Below, one piece after another: positions 1 through 5,280 of a stretch of 5,280 bases of DNA (its first letter is position 1; each line of letters begins with the position of its first letter). The position numbers were made by a program, and so were the translations under genes. This DNA comes from Candidatus Falkowiibacteriota bacterium. GTDB taxonomy: Bacteria > Patescibacteriota > Patescibacteriia > CAIXNZ01 > JADLGS01. The stretch spans positions 1-5,280 of the forward strand of contig JADLGS010000084.1 of the NCBI GenBank assembly GCA_020849205.1. The letters run 5' to 3'. Below the pieces are notes generated by a model. It was not told where the DNA came from. It saw nothing but the letters and a program-made list of their open reading frames with translations, and searched no databases.

Positions 1-384
1 ATTTGAAAACTTTAGCAATGCAGGAATATGTTGACGTTCCACAGTATCCAAAACCGAGAACGCAGCCTCTTTATTACCACTATAGGCGTAGGAGCCTGCA
101 AGAATTATATTCGTATAAATCCTTGCAAATGGAAGTTCGAGTGTATCTGCTATCTTTGAAGATTTGCGTAACTCTCGAATTGCTGAATGGTCATCGTGGG
201 TTAAGAAGTTGACGATTCCACTCGCCAGTAATAAGTCATGCTCAACATTGTTGTACAAGAAGTATGCAATAAAGCGCAACTTAAAAATGACTGATCGTAA
301 TGTTGCGGCATTTGATTCGATGATTTCAAAACAGAGATTTGTAATCAGATCAAGACTCTTGTCATATGGATTCTTTTTTGCCAC
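1..384 (-). CDS. Hypothetical protein with TPR-like helical repeat, 5' part only (3' end outside window)
   Basis: Reading the minus strand from the GTG at 384-382 gives 128 codons with no stop up to the window edge, so only the N-terminal part is seen. The start is supported by an AAAGGAG Shine-Dalgarno at 397-391, six bases upstream, and by a promoter just before it. The protein begins MAKKNPYDKSLDLI and looks all-helical and soluble, with no signal peptide or clear membrane segment. Around residues 87-116 there is a helix-turn-helix pair of TPR type (YAYSGNKEAAFSVL, matching the Y-x3-G-x4-A spacing of that repeat family). This suggests a protein-protein interaction scaffold, but a single degenerate repeat is weak evidence. 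No enzyme motif is visible and I do not recognise the family. It lies downstream of a small transcription unit on the same strand and is separated from it by a terminator. I am fairly sure it is a gene and unsure of its function. Confidence 0.8.
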   Translation of the reverse strand, partial: MAKKNPYDKSLDLITNLCFEIIESNAATLRSVIFKLRFIAYFLYNNVEHDLLLASGIVNFLTHDDHSAIRELRKSSKIADTLELPFARIYTNIILAGSYAYSGNKEAAFSVLDTVERQHIPALLKFSN

Positions 385-421
385 TGAATACTCCTTTAAT
401 TATATGGTACAAATTGATTTC

Positions 422-450
422 AACTTAGCCGAAAAATAAGCTTTTGTCAA
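422..450 (-). promoter_or_regulatory. Promoter of the partial minus-strand gene
   Basis: On the minus strand a perfect -35 box TTGACA (450-445) is followed after 17 bp by TAAGTT (427-422), a weak -10. Transcription would start near 415, giving a leader of about 30 nt that carries the AAAGGAG ribosome site. A better -10 match, TATAAT at 404-399, sits too close to the ribosome site to be used without losing it. The -35 begins right after the T-tract of the upstream terminator, so the gene appears to be isolated from that unit and re-initiated. Confidence 0.6.
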
Positions 451-484
451 TATAAAGAAAAAAGCCCCTGCAGTACAGGGGCTT
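451..484 (-). terminator. Intrinsic terminator of the small minus-strand unit
   Basis: A perfect 9-bp stem (AAGCCCCTG at 462-470 and CAGGGGCTT at 476-484) closes a 5-nt loop. On the minus strand it is followed by TTTTTTCTTTAT (463-452). The plus-strand side has no T-tract, so it acts in the minus direction. It lies about 25 nt after the stop of the 20-codon ORF. Confidence 0.9.
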
Positions 485-508
485 GGTGAATTGGATCGAC
501 TTCGATAT

Positions 509-571
509 TTAGATGTCGATTGGGTCTGCGCCACCGGGGCTTTGTGGGGAGAAGATTGTGAGTTTCTTCAT
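509..571 (-). CDS. Candidate 20-residue small protein or leader peptide
   Basis: On the minus strand an ATG at 571-569 opens a 20-codon frame, MKKLTIFSPQSPGGADPIDI, ending in TAA at 511-509. An AAAGGA ribosome site (584-579) lies seven bases upstream. A promoter with 17-bp spacing lies about 50 bp upstream and an intrinsic terminator about 25 bp downstream, so the frame fills a transcript of about 155 nt. The peptide has a basic, hydrophobic start (MKKLTIF), a turn-rich Pro/Gly middle with one GG pair, and an acidic end. It has no Cys and no run of one amino acid, so it is not a classical amino-acid-biosynthesis attenuator leader. A longer frame on this strand (447-644) runs through both promoter and terminator and is not credible. 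I do not recognise the peptide. Alternatives are a regulatory leader for the downstream gene, a RiPP-like precursor, or a small RNA that is translated by chance. The evidence for a transcription unit is stronger than the evidence for a functional peptide. Confidence 0.55.
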   Translation of the reverse strand: MKKLTIFSPQSPGGADPIDI

Positions 572-623
572 ACGCTTTTCCTTTGTACGAGTTACGCCAA
601 CACGATATTGTGAAAGCTTGATT

Positions 624-652
624 AGTATACTGTATATAACGCAATTTAACAA
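624..652 (-). promoter_or_regulatory. Promoter of the small minus-strand unit
   Basis: On the minus strand, -35 TTGTTA (652-647), a 17-bp spacer and -10 TATACT (629-624) predict a start near 617 and a leader of about 45 nt before the 20-codon ORF. The -35 box is 15 bp from the -35 box of the divergent uvrA promoter. Confidence 0.7.
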
Positions 653-667
653 ATTAGATCTGAGTCC

Positions 668-695
668 TTGACAGTATGTAAATTACCTATACAAT
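668..695 (+). promoter_or_regulatory. uvrA promoter P1
   Basis: A consensus -35 TTGACA (668-673) is followed after 16 bp by TACAAT (690-695), which lies within TATACAAT. Transcription would start near 702, leaving a leader of about 60 nt. No LexA-type box (neither the enterobacterial CTGT-N8-ACAG form nor the Gram-positive GAAC-N4-GTTC form) is seen over or next to it, so SOS control is not apparent. Confidence 0.7.
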
Positions 696-703
696 GAACG
701 CAA

Positions 704-712
704 TGATATAAT
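704..712 (+). promoter_or_regulatory. Possible second uvrA promoter P2 (extended -10)
   Basis: TGATATAAT is a perfect extended -10 (TG at 704-705, TATAAT at 707-712). The best -35 candidate upstream (TTACCT, about 18 bp away) is poor, as is common for extended -10 promoters. It would start transcription near 719, at the foot of the leader hairpin. Confidence 0.4.
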
Positions 713-722
713 TATCTCGTAA

Positions 723-746
723 CCGGGTTTCACTTAGAAACGCCGG
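723..746 (+). promoter_or_regulatory. Hairpin in the uvrA 5' leader
   Basis: CCGG plus GTTTC (723-731) pairs with GAAAC, a bulged G, then CCGG (737-746), around the loop ACTTA. This gives nine base pairs with one bulge. There is no T-tract, so it is not an intrinsic terminator. It ends 15 nt before the uvrA ATG and occupies the place where a Shine-Dalgarno would be expected, so it may affect translation or mRNA stability. That role is inferred. Confidence 0.5.
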
Positions 747-761
747 GCGATACTCGTTTAT

Positions 762-3647
762 ATGACTAAAATTAACAAAAAATCAGCTGGACTCGGTAGC
801 GAGCTTCATGCCTACAAGTCTGAAAATATTGAAATTCGGGGTGCGCGTGAGCACAACCTTAAGAATGTGGATCTCGATATTCCTATCGGGTCGCTTTCTG
901 TTATTACGGGGCTTTCTGGATCGGGCAAATCTTCGCTTGCTTTTGATACGCTCTATGCGGAAGGTCAGCGTCGTTATGTTGAATCATTATCTGCCTATGC
1001 GCGTCAGTTTTTAGGCATCATGAATAAGCCTGATGTCGACAAGATTTCTGGACTTTCTCCTGCTATTTCTATTGAGCAAAAATCGACTTCACGAAATCCT
1101 CGCTCAACTGTTGGAACGGTTACAGAAATTTATGACTATCTTCGTCTTTTATTTGCACGCGTTGGTCAACCGCACTGTCCAAAGTGCGGACAACCAATTA
1201 CTTCTCAGGAACCGCAAACTATTGTGAAGGATATTTTGTTGCAAGCGGGTCCAAATAAAGTTGCTGTCATTACTTCTGTGTTAGCGCGTCAGAAAAAAGG
1301 TGCATTTGATACTTTATTCAAAAATTTATTTAAACTTGGTTACTCAAAGGTTATTGTTGACAAAAAAGACTATGAATTACCAGCAGAAATTGTGCTTGAT
1401 AAGAATTATAAACATGATATTGAGGTAATTGTTGATCGTGTGACTGTTTCTGAGGAAAATAGATCTCGTATTTTCTCTTCAGTTGAAACTGCAATTGGAT
1501 TATCGGAAGATGGAATGCTTTTGGTGCGTATTGCGGATACCAAAACAAAGCAAGAAACACAAAAGTTTTATAACACTATTCTCTCGTGCTCAACATGTCA
1601 GATTAATTTTGAAAAAATTGAGCCACGCATGTTTTCTTTTAACTCTCCTTTTGGTGCCTGCCAAGAATGTCATGGACTTGGTGCACATGAAGAGTTTGTA
1701 GTTGATTTAATTGTGCCAGATGAGGATGCTTGCTTATATGACGGCGCATTAAAGCCATGGGATAAGCAGATGGATGGATGGCGCGGACAACAACTTGAGG
1801 CGCTAGCGCATCATTTCAAATTTGATTTGTATACACCGTGGAAAAAGTTGCCACAAAAAGTAAAAGATATTATTTTGCACGGTACCGATGAAAAAGTTGA
1901 TTTTACTTTTAAAGCAAAATCTTCAAACGCGGAATATAAGTGGGAGGGACAATATGACGGAATCGTCAATATCCTTCACAAACAATACATGGAAGCAAAG
2001 ACAGAAAATAAGCGCGAAGATTTACAAAAGTTTATGCGCTCAACGCCGTGTCCTGCGTGTAAGGGGTTGCGTTTACGCCCCGAAGTGCTTGCGATTCTTG
2101 TTGATACCTACAATATCGCTCAAATCACCGACTTGTCGGTCAAAGAATTGTTTGAGTTTGTAGATCATCTTACCTTCACCGAGGAGCAAAAGATTATATC
2201 AACTCCTATCATCAAAGAAGTGAAGGCGCGCCTCTCATTTTTGATTAATGTGGGACTTGAATACCTCACATTATCACGTTCTGCGGCAACACTTTCTGGT
2301 GGTGAAGCTCAGCGTATTCGTTTGGCAACGCAAATCGGATCTGAGTTGCGCGGTGTGTTATATATTCTTGATGAACCATCTATCGGACTTCATCAGCGTG
2401 ACAATGAAAAGCTTTTGAATACACTCAAGTACCTTCGCGACATCGGAAACACGCTTTTGGTTGTGGAACACGACGAAGATACGATTCGCGCCGCTGATTA
2501 CGTGGTTGATGTAGGGCCGGGAGCAGGTGTTCATGGCGGTAAGATTGTTGCGAGTGGAACGATTAATGATGTAATTAAAGTAAAAGAATCGCTCACTGGT
2601 CAATATTTGTCAGGTAAAAGAAAAATTGAAGTGCCAAAAAAGCGTCGCGAGTGGCGTGAGTATTTGGAATTAGTTGGTTGCAAAGAAAATAATCTCAAAA
2701 ATATCGACGTGAAGTTTCCGTTACATGTCATGACCTGCGTAACGGGTGTTTCAGGCTCTGGAAAATCAACTTTGGTAAACGATACGCTAGCGCTTGGACT
2801 CGCGCAAAGATTGTATCGTTCAAAAGAGTTACCGGGTGTTCACAAAGAACTTCGAAATTATGGTTTGATTGATAAGATTGTGAATATTGATCAATCGCCA
2901 ATTGGTCGAACGCCACGTTCTAACCCAGCCACATACACTGGACTTTTCACGCCCATTCGTGATTTGTTTAGCGAATCTGCAGACGCAAAGATGCGCGGAT
3001 ATCAACCGGGACGATTTTCGTTTAATGTGAAAGGTGGTCGTTGTGAGACATGCGCGGGAGATGGACAGATTAAAATCGAAATGCACTTTTTGCCCGACGT
3101 GTATGTTACCTGTGAAAAATGTCAGGGTACACGCTACAATTCAGAGACGCTCGAGGTACATTTTAAAGGTAAAAATATTGCGCAGGTACTTGCGATGTCG
3201 GTAGAGGAGGCATACAATTTTTTTGTTGATATCCCTTTGATCGCAGAAAAGTTACAATTACTCAAAAATGTGGGACTTGATTACATTACGCTTGGACAAC
3301 CGGCAACTCAACTTTCAGGCGGTGAAGCGCAACGTATTAAATTAGCGCTTGAATTATCAAAACGTCCGACTGGCAAAACTATTTATATTCTTGATGAGCC
3401 AACAACGGGTCTTCACTTTGAAGATGTTCGTAAATTACTCGAGGTGCTTCATCAACTCGCTGACAAGGGAAATACTGTTGTTGTAATCGAACATAACCTA
3501 GATGTTATCAAAACAGCTGATTGGATTATTGACATCGGCCCCGAAGGCGGAGACGGTGGCGGTCAAATCGTCGCACAGGGAACACCAGAACAGATTGTGA
3601 AGGTTCGTGAAAGCCACACAGGAAGATTCTTGTCACCTATGTTGTAA
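762..3647 (+). CDS. uvrA: Excinuclease ABC subunit A (UvrA)
   Basis: UvrA is the damage-sensing ATPase of cytoplasmic nucleotide excision repair. It works as a dimer, finds distorted DNA with UvrB, loads UvrB and leaves before UvrC cuts. The 961 residues match the usual length (about 940-960). ABC cassette I has Walker [10 protein letters not shown] (50-58), signature LSGGEAQR (511-518), Walker B ILDEP (535-539) and switch His570. Cassette II has Walker [10 protein letters not shown] (662-670), signature 851-858, Walker B ILDEP (876-880) and His911. CxxC pairs lie at 139/142, 276/279, 300/303, 430/433, 761/764 and 784/787, as expected for the three zinc sites. The UvrB-binding and insertion regions (about 130-400) are present, as are RNPRSTVGT and the C-terminal FLSPML. 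About 20 residues precede the usual start of homology at [14 protein letters not shown] 762 is the only plausible start, since a stop lies in frame at 735-737, but it has no clear Shine-Dalgarno. The gene appears monocistronic, with no uvrB or uvrC adjacent. No clear intrinsic terminator follows it. Confidence 0.99.
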   Translation: MTKINKKSAGLGSELHAYKSENIEIRGAREHNLKNVDLDIPIGSLSVITGLSGSGKSSLAFDTLYAEGQRRYVESLSAYARQFLGIMNKPDVDKISGLSPAISIEQKSTSRNPRSTVGTVTEIYDYLRLLFARVGQPHCPKCGQPITSQEPQTIVKDILLQAGPNKVAVITSVLARQKKGAFDTLFKNLFKLGYSKVIVDKKDYELPAEIVLDKNYKHDIEVIVDRVTVSEENRSRIFSSVETAIGLSEDGMLLVRIADTKTKQETQKFYNTILSCSTCQINFEKIEPRMFSFNSPFGACQECHGLGAHEEFVVDLIVPDEDACLYDGALKPWDKQMDGWRGQQLEALAHHFKFDLYTPWKKLPQKVKDIILHGTDEKVDFTFKAKSSNAEYKWEGQYDGIVNILHKQYMEAKTENKREDLQKFMRSTPCPACKGLRLRPEVLAILVDTYNIAQITDLSVKELFEFVDHLTFTEEQKIISTPIIKEVKARLSFLINVGLEYLTLSRSAATLSGGEAQRIRLATQIGSELRGVLYILDEPSIGLHQRDNEKLLNTLKYLRDIGNTLLVVEHDEDTIRAADYVVDVGPGAGVHGGKIVASGTINDVIKVKESLTGQYLSGKRKIEVPKKRREWREYLELVGCKENNLKNIDVKFPLHVMTCVTGVSGSGKSTLVNDTLALGLAQRLYRSKELPGVHKELRNYGLIDKIVNIDQSPIGRTPRSNPATYTGLFTPIRDLFSESADAKMRGYQPGRFSFNVKGGRCETCAGDGQIKIEMHFLPDVYVTCEKCQGTRYNSETLEVHFKGKNIAQVLAMSVEEAYNFFVDIPLIAEKLQLLKNVGLDYITLGQPATQLSGGEAQRIKLALELSKRPTGKTIYILDEPTTGLHFEDVRKLLEVLHQLADKGNTVVVIEHNLDVIKTADWIIDIGPEGGDGGGQIVAQGTPEQIVKVRESHTGRFLSPML

Positions 3648-3658
3648 AACAACCCCCC

Positions 3659-3733
3659 ACGTCATTCAGACCTGTCCGCCTCTGGCGGAGGAGCGCCCAC
3701 AAATCACGTCATCCTGAGCGAAGTCGAAGGATC
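3659..3733. repeat. Two adjacent copies of a dispersed intergenic palindromic repeat
   Basis: Two units begin with the same word, ACGTCATTC (3659) and ACGTCATCC (3706). The second, GTCATCCTGAGCGAAGTCGA (3708-3727) followed by AGGATC, is of a type I know as a widespread intergenic repeat in many bacteria. It is itself an imperfect palindrome (ATCCT 3711-3715 with AGGAT 3728-3732, CGA with TCG inside). The first unit carries a perfect hairpin, TCCGCC-TCT-GGCGGA (3675-3689). No T-tract follows either hairpin, so they are not typical intrinsic terminators, though they could protect the 3' end of the uvrA mRNA. Confidence 0.7.
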
Positions 3734-3803
3734 TATTGTTGTTCCTAATTAAACTCCGCGACGCGGAATCTATTACTGTTCTGAATGTATTTGACTAAAC
3801 TCC
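3731..3803. repeat. Diverged direct repeat flanking a short palindrome
   Basis: Unit A (3731-3757) and unit B (3768-3803) both start ATCTATT, share TGTTC in the middle and end TAAACTCC. Unit B is nine bases longer. Between them sits the hairpin TCCGCG-A-CGCGGA (3755-3767). Unit B contains the -35 box of the following gene's promoter, so the duplication may have shaped that promoter. Confidence 0.5.
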
Positions 3804-3818
3804 CCGCTATGCTAATCT
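3791..3818 (+). promoter_or_regulatory. Promoter of the zincin-like gene
   Basis: -35 TTGACT (3791-3796) and extended -10 TGC-TAATCT (TG at 3810-3811, hexamer 3813-3818) have 16-bp spacing. Transcription would start near 3825, leaving a leader of about 28 nt with a GGGAG ribosome site. Confidence 0.55.
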
Positions 3819-3852
3819 CAAACTATTATGCACTTTGACATGGGAGAATCAT

Positions 3853-4674
3853 GTGAGTGAAATTGATATAATACAAAAATCTAATCTCCAGATTAGCTGG
3901 AGTTGTGATGATCATGTACCACCAAGCGATGTGCTTATCAAACTTGTATCCAAGCACGAACTTCTTGAAAACACTGATATTTGCACCCCACTCACTGCTT
4001 CACAAATGAGCATTGCTAATGAAGTTATTGATGGAATTCACACTCATCTCAAGAAATTACATCTTCCATCATTTCATTTTTCTGTTAATCGAATTCATGT
4101 TTTACCTAATGATGAATTTAACAAATTTTCGGCAATAATTATTTCTGCTGATCCAAATAATATTTTGGGTTTTCAGAGGTCGCAAAGGATTTATTTGCGA
4201 GCAGAAATGGAAGATTGTATGTTTGCGTCAATTTTGATTCATGAATTGGTACATGCATCAGCATATCAGCATATATATCTCCAGTTTAATGGATACGATG
4301 CAAATCTTTTAGCTTTACGATTAGGCATTACTGGTGAATTTTTTGGCCCATTACGACGATGTATGTGGTTGATTGATGAGATGGTTACGGAAGTTTTGAG
4401 TATTCAAATAAGACAGATACTCAAGCTATCAGCTCTGAGTGCAACTGATCAGGACATATTTTCTAAATTTGTTGCGTATCCGGATGTTGTCATGCTGTAT
4501 TATGACACGATGATTAAGGCGCATCAAAAGGATGGTTTTGATCAAAAGTTGTGGCGAATTTTGTTGCAAGACTATTTTCTAGGTACATTGGACGCTCCTC
4601 GTGCGCTTTATCACTTCGACCCAACATTTTTCAAAAAGCTGAAAAGCATATGCGTTGACGCTGGAATCAGTTGA
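3853..4674 (+). CDS. Putative zinc metallopeptidase-like protein (HELVH motif)
   Basis: I chose the GTG at 3853 because GGGAG (3842-3846) lies six bases upstream; the same frame stays open to a TTG at 3835 that has no ribosome site. The product is 273 residues with no signal peptide or membrane segment, so probably cytoplasmic. Residues 130-134 are HELVH, the HExxH zincin motif, in a hydrophobic helix (ASILIHELVHASAY) and preceded by a likely edge strand (RIYLRA), the usual zincin layout. About 41 residues on, WLIDEMVTEVL (173-183) supplies acidic residues Glu176 and Glu180. One could be the third zinc ligand, as in gluzincins. The N-terminal 90 residues are unassigned, and the C-terminal part is helical and aromatic-rich. 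I cannot place it in a named peptidase family: no IrrE/ImmA helix-turn-helix and no SprT-type zinc ribbon is seen. Peptidase activity is inferred from the motif alone. It stands alone behind its own promoter, and the next gene's promoter overlaps its 3' end. Confidence 0.75.
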   Translation: MSEIDIIQKSNLQISWSCDDHVPPSDVLIKLVSKHELLENTDICTPLTASQMSIANEVIDGIHTHLKKLHLPSFHFSVNRIHVLPNDEFNKFSAIIISADPNNILGFQRSQRIYLRAEMEDCMFASILIHELVHASAYQHIYLQFNGYDANLLALRLGITGEFFGPLRRCMWLIDEMVTEVLSIQIRQILKLSALSATDQDIFSKFVAYPDVVMLYYDTMIKAHQKDGFDQKLWRILLQDYFLGTLDAPRALYHFDPTFFKKLKSICVDAGIS

Positions 4675-4683
4675 TGCTATACT
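4655..4683 (+). promoter_or_regulatory. Promoter of the 119-residue gene, overlapping the end of the zincin-like gene
   Basis: -35 TTGACG (4655-4660), a 17-bp spacer and -10 TATACT (4678-4683) with an upstream TGC extension form the best promoter in the window. The -35 lies inside the last codons of the preceding gene, whose TGA is at 4672-4674. Transcription would start near 4690. Confidence 0.75.
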
Positions 4684-4720
4684 TTGAGCCAACATGTTCA
4701 TTGAAGGAAGGAGTTATATC

Positions 4721-5080
4721 GTGTCAGTAACAGCGCTTGTTCTCAAAAGTGGATTGCGTCGTTATCTTGAAGAAAAGTTTCCGCAACATTCTTTTCAGGA
4801 TAATGAATGCTATTCGTGTAATTGCGACGAATCACGACGAGCAGAGTTTCGTGTTCTACTTAAGTTCGTGACTGATTACCTTTTTGAGTGTGGTTGGAAG
4901 GAGCGGCATATTGCATATTGGTTCAACAATTTTTCGCTTTTGCGTCTTCGCTATGACCCTTCAATACGTTCGATCGTGCCAGGTCAATATCCGTGCTTTG
5001 ATTTACGCGCGATATTTGGAATGCTGGATATCGCGGGAAGCGTAGACAGTTATATACTGTCGAGCGAAAAAGCCGCGTAA
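4721..5080 (+). CDS. Hypothetical protein with CxxCxC cluster
   Basis: The GTG at 4721 is preferred because AAGGAG (4708-4713) lies seven bases upstream. An in-frame ATG at 4694 sits only about four bases after the predicted transcription start and has no ribosome site, so it would need leaderless translation and would add nine residues. The 119-residue product begins MSVTALVLKSGLRRYLEEKF and looks soluble. Residues 30-35 (CYSCNC) form a CxxCxC cluster, and further Cys occur at 57 and 92. This could bind a metal, but I do not recognise the pattern. Residues 46-76 look helical, with many aromatics (YLFECGWKERHIAYWF). No enzyme or DNA-binding signature is certain. A strong promoter and an intrinsic terminator bracket it as a single-gene unit, which supports a real, separately controlled gene. 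Confidence 0.78.
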   Translation: MSVTALVLKSGLRRYLEEKFPQHSFQDNECYSCNCDESRRAEFRVLLKFVTDYLFECGWKERHIAYWFNNFSLLRLRYDPSIRSIVPGQYPCFDLRAIFGMLDIAGSVDSYILSSEKAA

Positions 5081-5086
5081 CATCAG

Positions 5087-5113
5087 AGCCCCAGACATCA
5101 ATGGGGCTTTTTT
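5087..5113 (+). terminator. Intrinsic terminator after the 119-residue gene
   Basis: AGCCCCA (5087-5093) pairs with TGGGGCT (5102-5108) around an 8-nt loop, followed by TTTTTT (5108-5113). It begins seven bases after the TAA stop. There is no matching A-tract on the left, so it acts on the plus strand. Confidence 0.92.
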
Positions 5114-5123
5114 AATACAATAA

Positions 5124-5216
5124 CGCGGATTCACTGATGCATGGTTACACAGTTGTACAGATGTAGGATACAAAAATATATAAACATCCATGTATCTGTG
5201 AATCCGTGCGTCCGTG
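5124..5216. repeat. Inverted array of degenerate 8-mers (CACGGATG / CATCCGTG type)
   Basis: From 5124 about six degenerate 8-mers resembling CACGGATG run head to tail (CGCGGATT, CACTGATG, CATGGTTA, CACAGTTG, TACAGATG, then a slipped TAGGATAC). After a short AT-rich centre, four units of the reverse complement follow at 5185-5216 (CATCCATG, TATCTGTG, AATCCGTG, CGTCCGTG). The outer arms 5126-5144 and 5188-5206 pair at 17 of 19 positions around a 43-nt loop. No gene lies here. It resembles 'CACGGATTCACAGAT'-type intergenic repeats seen in many environmental bacteria. Confidence 0.7.
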
Positions 5217-5220
5217 TCTA

Positions 5221-5256
5221 ATTAAAAGAAACCCGTCTCGGCGTAGCCGGACGGGT
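5221..5256 (-). terminator. Probable minus-strand terminator for a gene off the right edge
   Basis: ACCCGTC-T-CGGC (5231-5242) pairs with GCCG-GACGGGT (5246-5256) around GTA: eleven base pairs with one bulged T. On the minus strand it is followed by TTCTTTTAAT (5230-5221). On the plus strand only CTCTTAAG follows. It therefore probably ends a convergent minus-strand transcript whose gene is outside the window. A minus-strand stop (TAA at 5262-5260) just before the stem fits this. Confidence 0.65.
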
Positions 5257-5280
5257 CTCTTAAGTCTCAGGTAGAGCATA

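Noticed and set aside
164..439. Plus-strand frame of 91 codons
   Set aside because: It lies opposite the minus-strand gene that starts at 384, has no ribosome site, and runs across that gene's promoter. The minus frame has a ribosome site, a promoter and sensible composition.
447..644. Minus-strand frame of 65 codons over the small unit
   Set aside because: It starts upstream of the predicted -10 box and reads through the intrinsic terminator. The 20-codon frame with its own ribosome site is the better reading.
661..761. LexA/SOS box upstream of uvrA
   Set aside because: Looked for because uvrA is SOS-controlled in many bacteria. No palindrome of the known enterobacterial or Gram-positive type is present; the only strong palindrome is the leader hairpin.
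3835..3855. TTG at 3835 as start of the zincin-like gene
   Set aside because: It has no ribosome site, and the predicted transcript starts only about ten bases upstream. The GTG at 3853 has GGGAG at the right distance.
5003..5191. Minus-strand frame of 62 codons
   Set aside because: It spans the 8-mer array and the terminator and overlaps the end of the plus-strand gene. It has no ribosome site or promoter.
5250..5280. tRNA-like string (CTCAGGTAGAGCA) on the plus strand at the right edge
   Set aside because: It resembles a D-arm, but the loop would be only about five bases and no acceptor stem fits upstream. The upstream bases belong to the terminator hairpin.
1..5280. CRISPR array, insertion sequence, tRNA or rRNA genes
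   Set aside because: No regularly spaced direct repeats with unique spacers, no transposase-like frame with terminal inverted repeats, and no structural RNA signature were seen on either strand.

Overview
The window most likely comes from a bacterium with a small, AT-leaning genome, and my best guess is a Patescibacteria/CPR-type lineage. This is inferred from style, not from a marker gene. The clues are short monocistronic units, each with its own near-consensus sigma70 promoter, frequent GTG starts, small unrecognisable proteins, and palindromic intergenic repeats of the 'GTCATCCTGAGCGAAG...' and 'CACGGATTCAC...' kinds. The code looks standard: the metalloprotease-like gene ends in TGA and the 961-codon uvrA has no internal TGA, which argues against the lineages that read TGA as glycine.

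Left part (1-652, minus strand). A partial gene with a TPR-like helical repeat starts with GTG at 384 and runs off the left edge. Upstream of it is a compact unit of about 190 bp: promoter (624-652), a Shine-Dalgarno, a 20-codon ORF (509-571) and a strong intrinsic terminator (451-484). This tiny unit is the most unusual object in the window. It could be a small-protein gene, a leader/attenuator for the downstream gene, or a small RNA.

Centre (653-3647, plus strand). Promoters that diverge from the small unit drive uvrA, the ATPase subunit of the UvrABC nucleotide-excision-repair nuclease. The gene is full length, with both ABC cassettes and all four CxxC pairs expected of the zinc modules intact. 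Its leader carries a strong hairpin just before the start codon and lacks an obvious Shine-Dalgarno. I see no LexA-type operator.

Right part (3648-5280). A repeat-rich spacer of about 200 bp follows uvrA. Then come two small plus-strand genes, each with its own promoter and a GTG start: a 273-residue protein with an HELVH zincin motif and a downstream DExxxE motif, and an unrecognised 119-residue protein with a CxxCxC cluster. The second ends at a clear intrinsic terminator. Beyond it is an inverted array of degenerate 8-mers, then a hairpin that reads best as a minus-strand terminator for a gene lying off the right edge.

uvrA is the only gene whose function is secure. Nothing ties the flanking small genes to DNA repair beyond proximity, and each has its own promoter.
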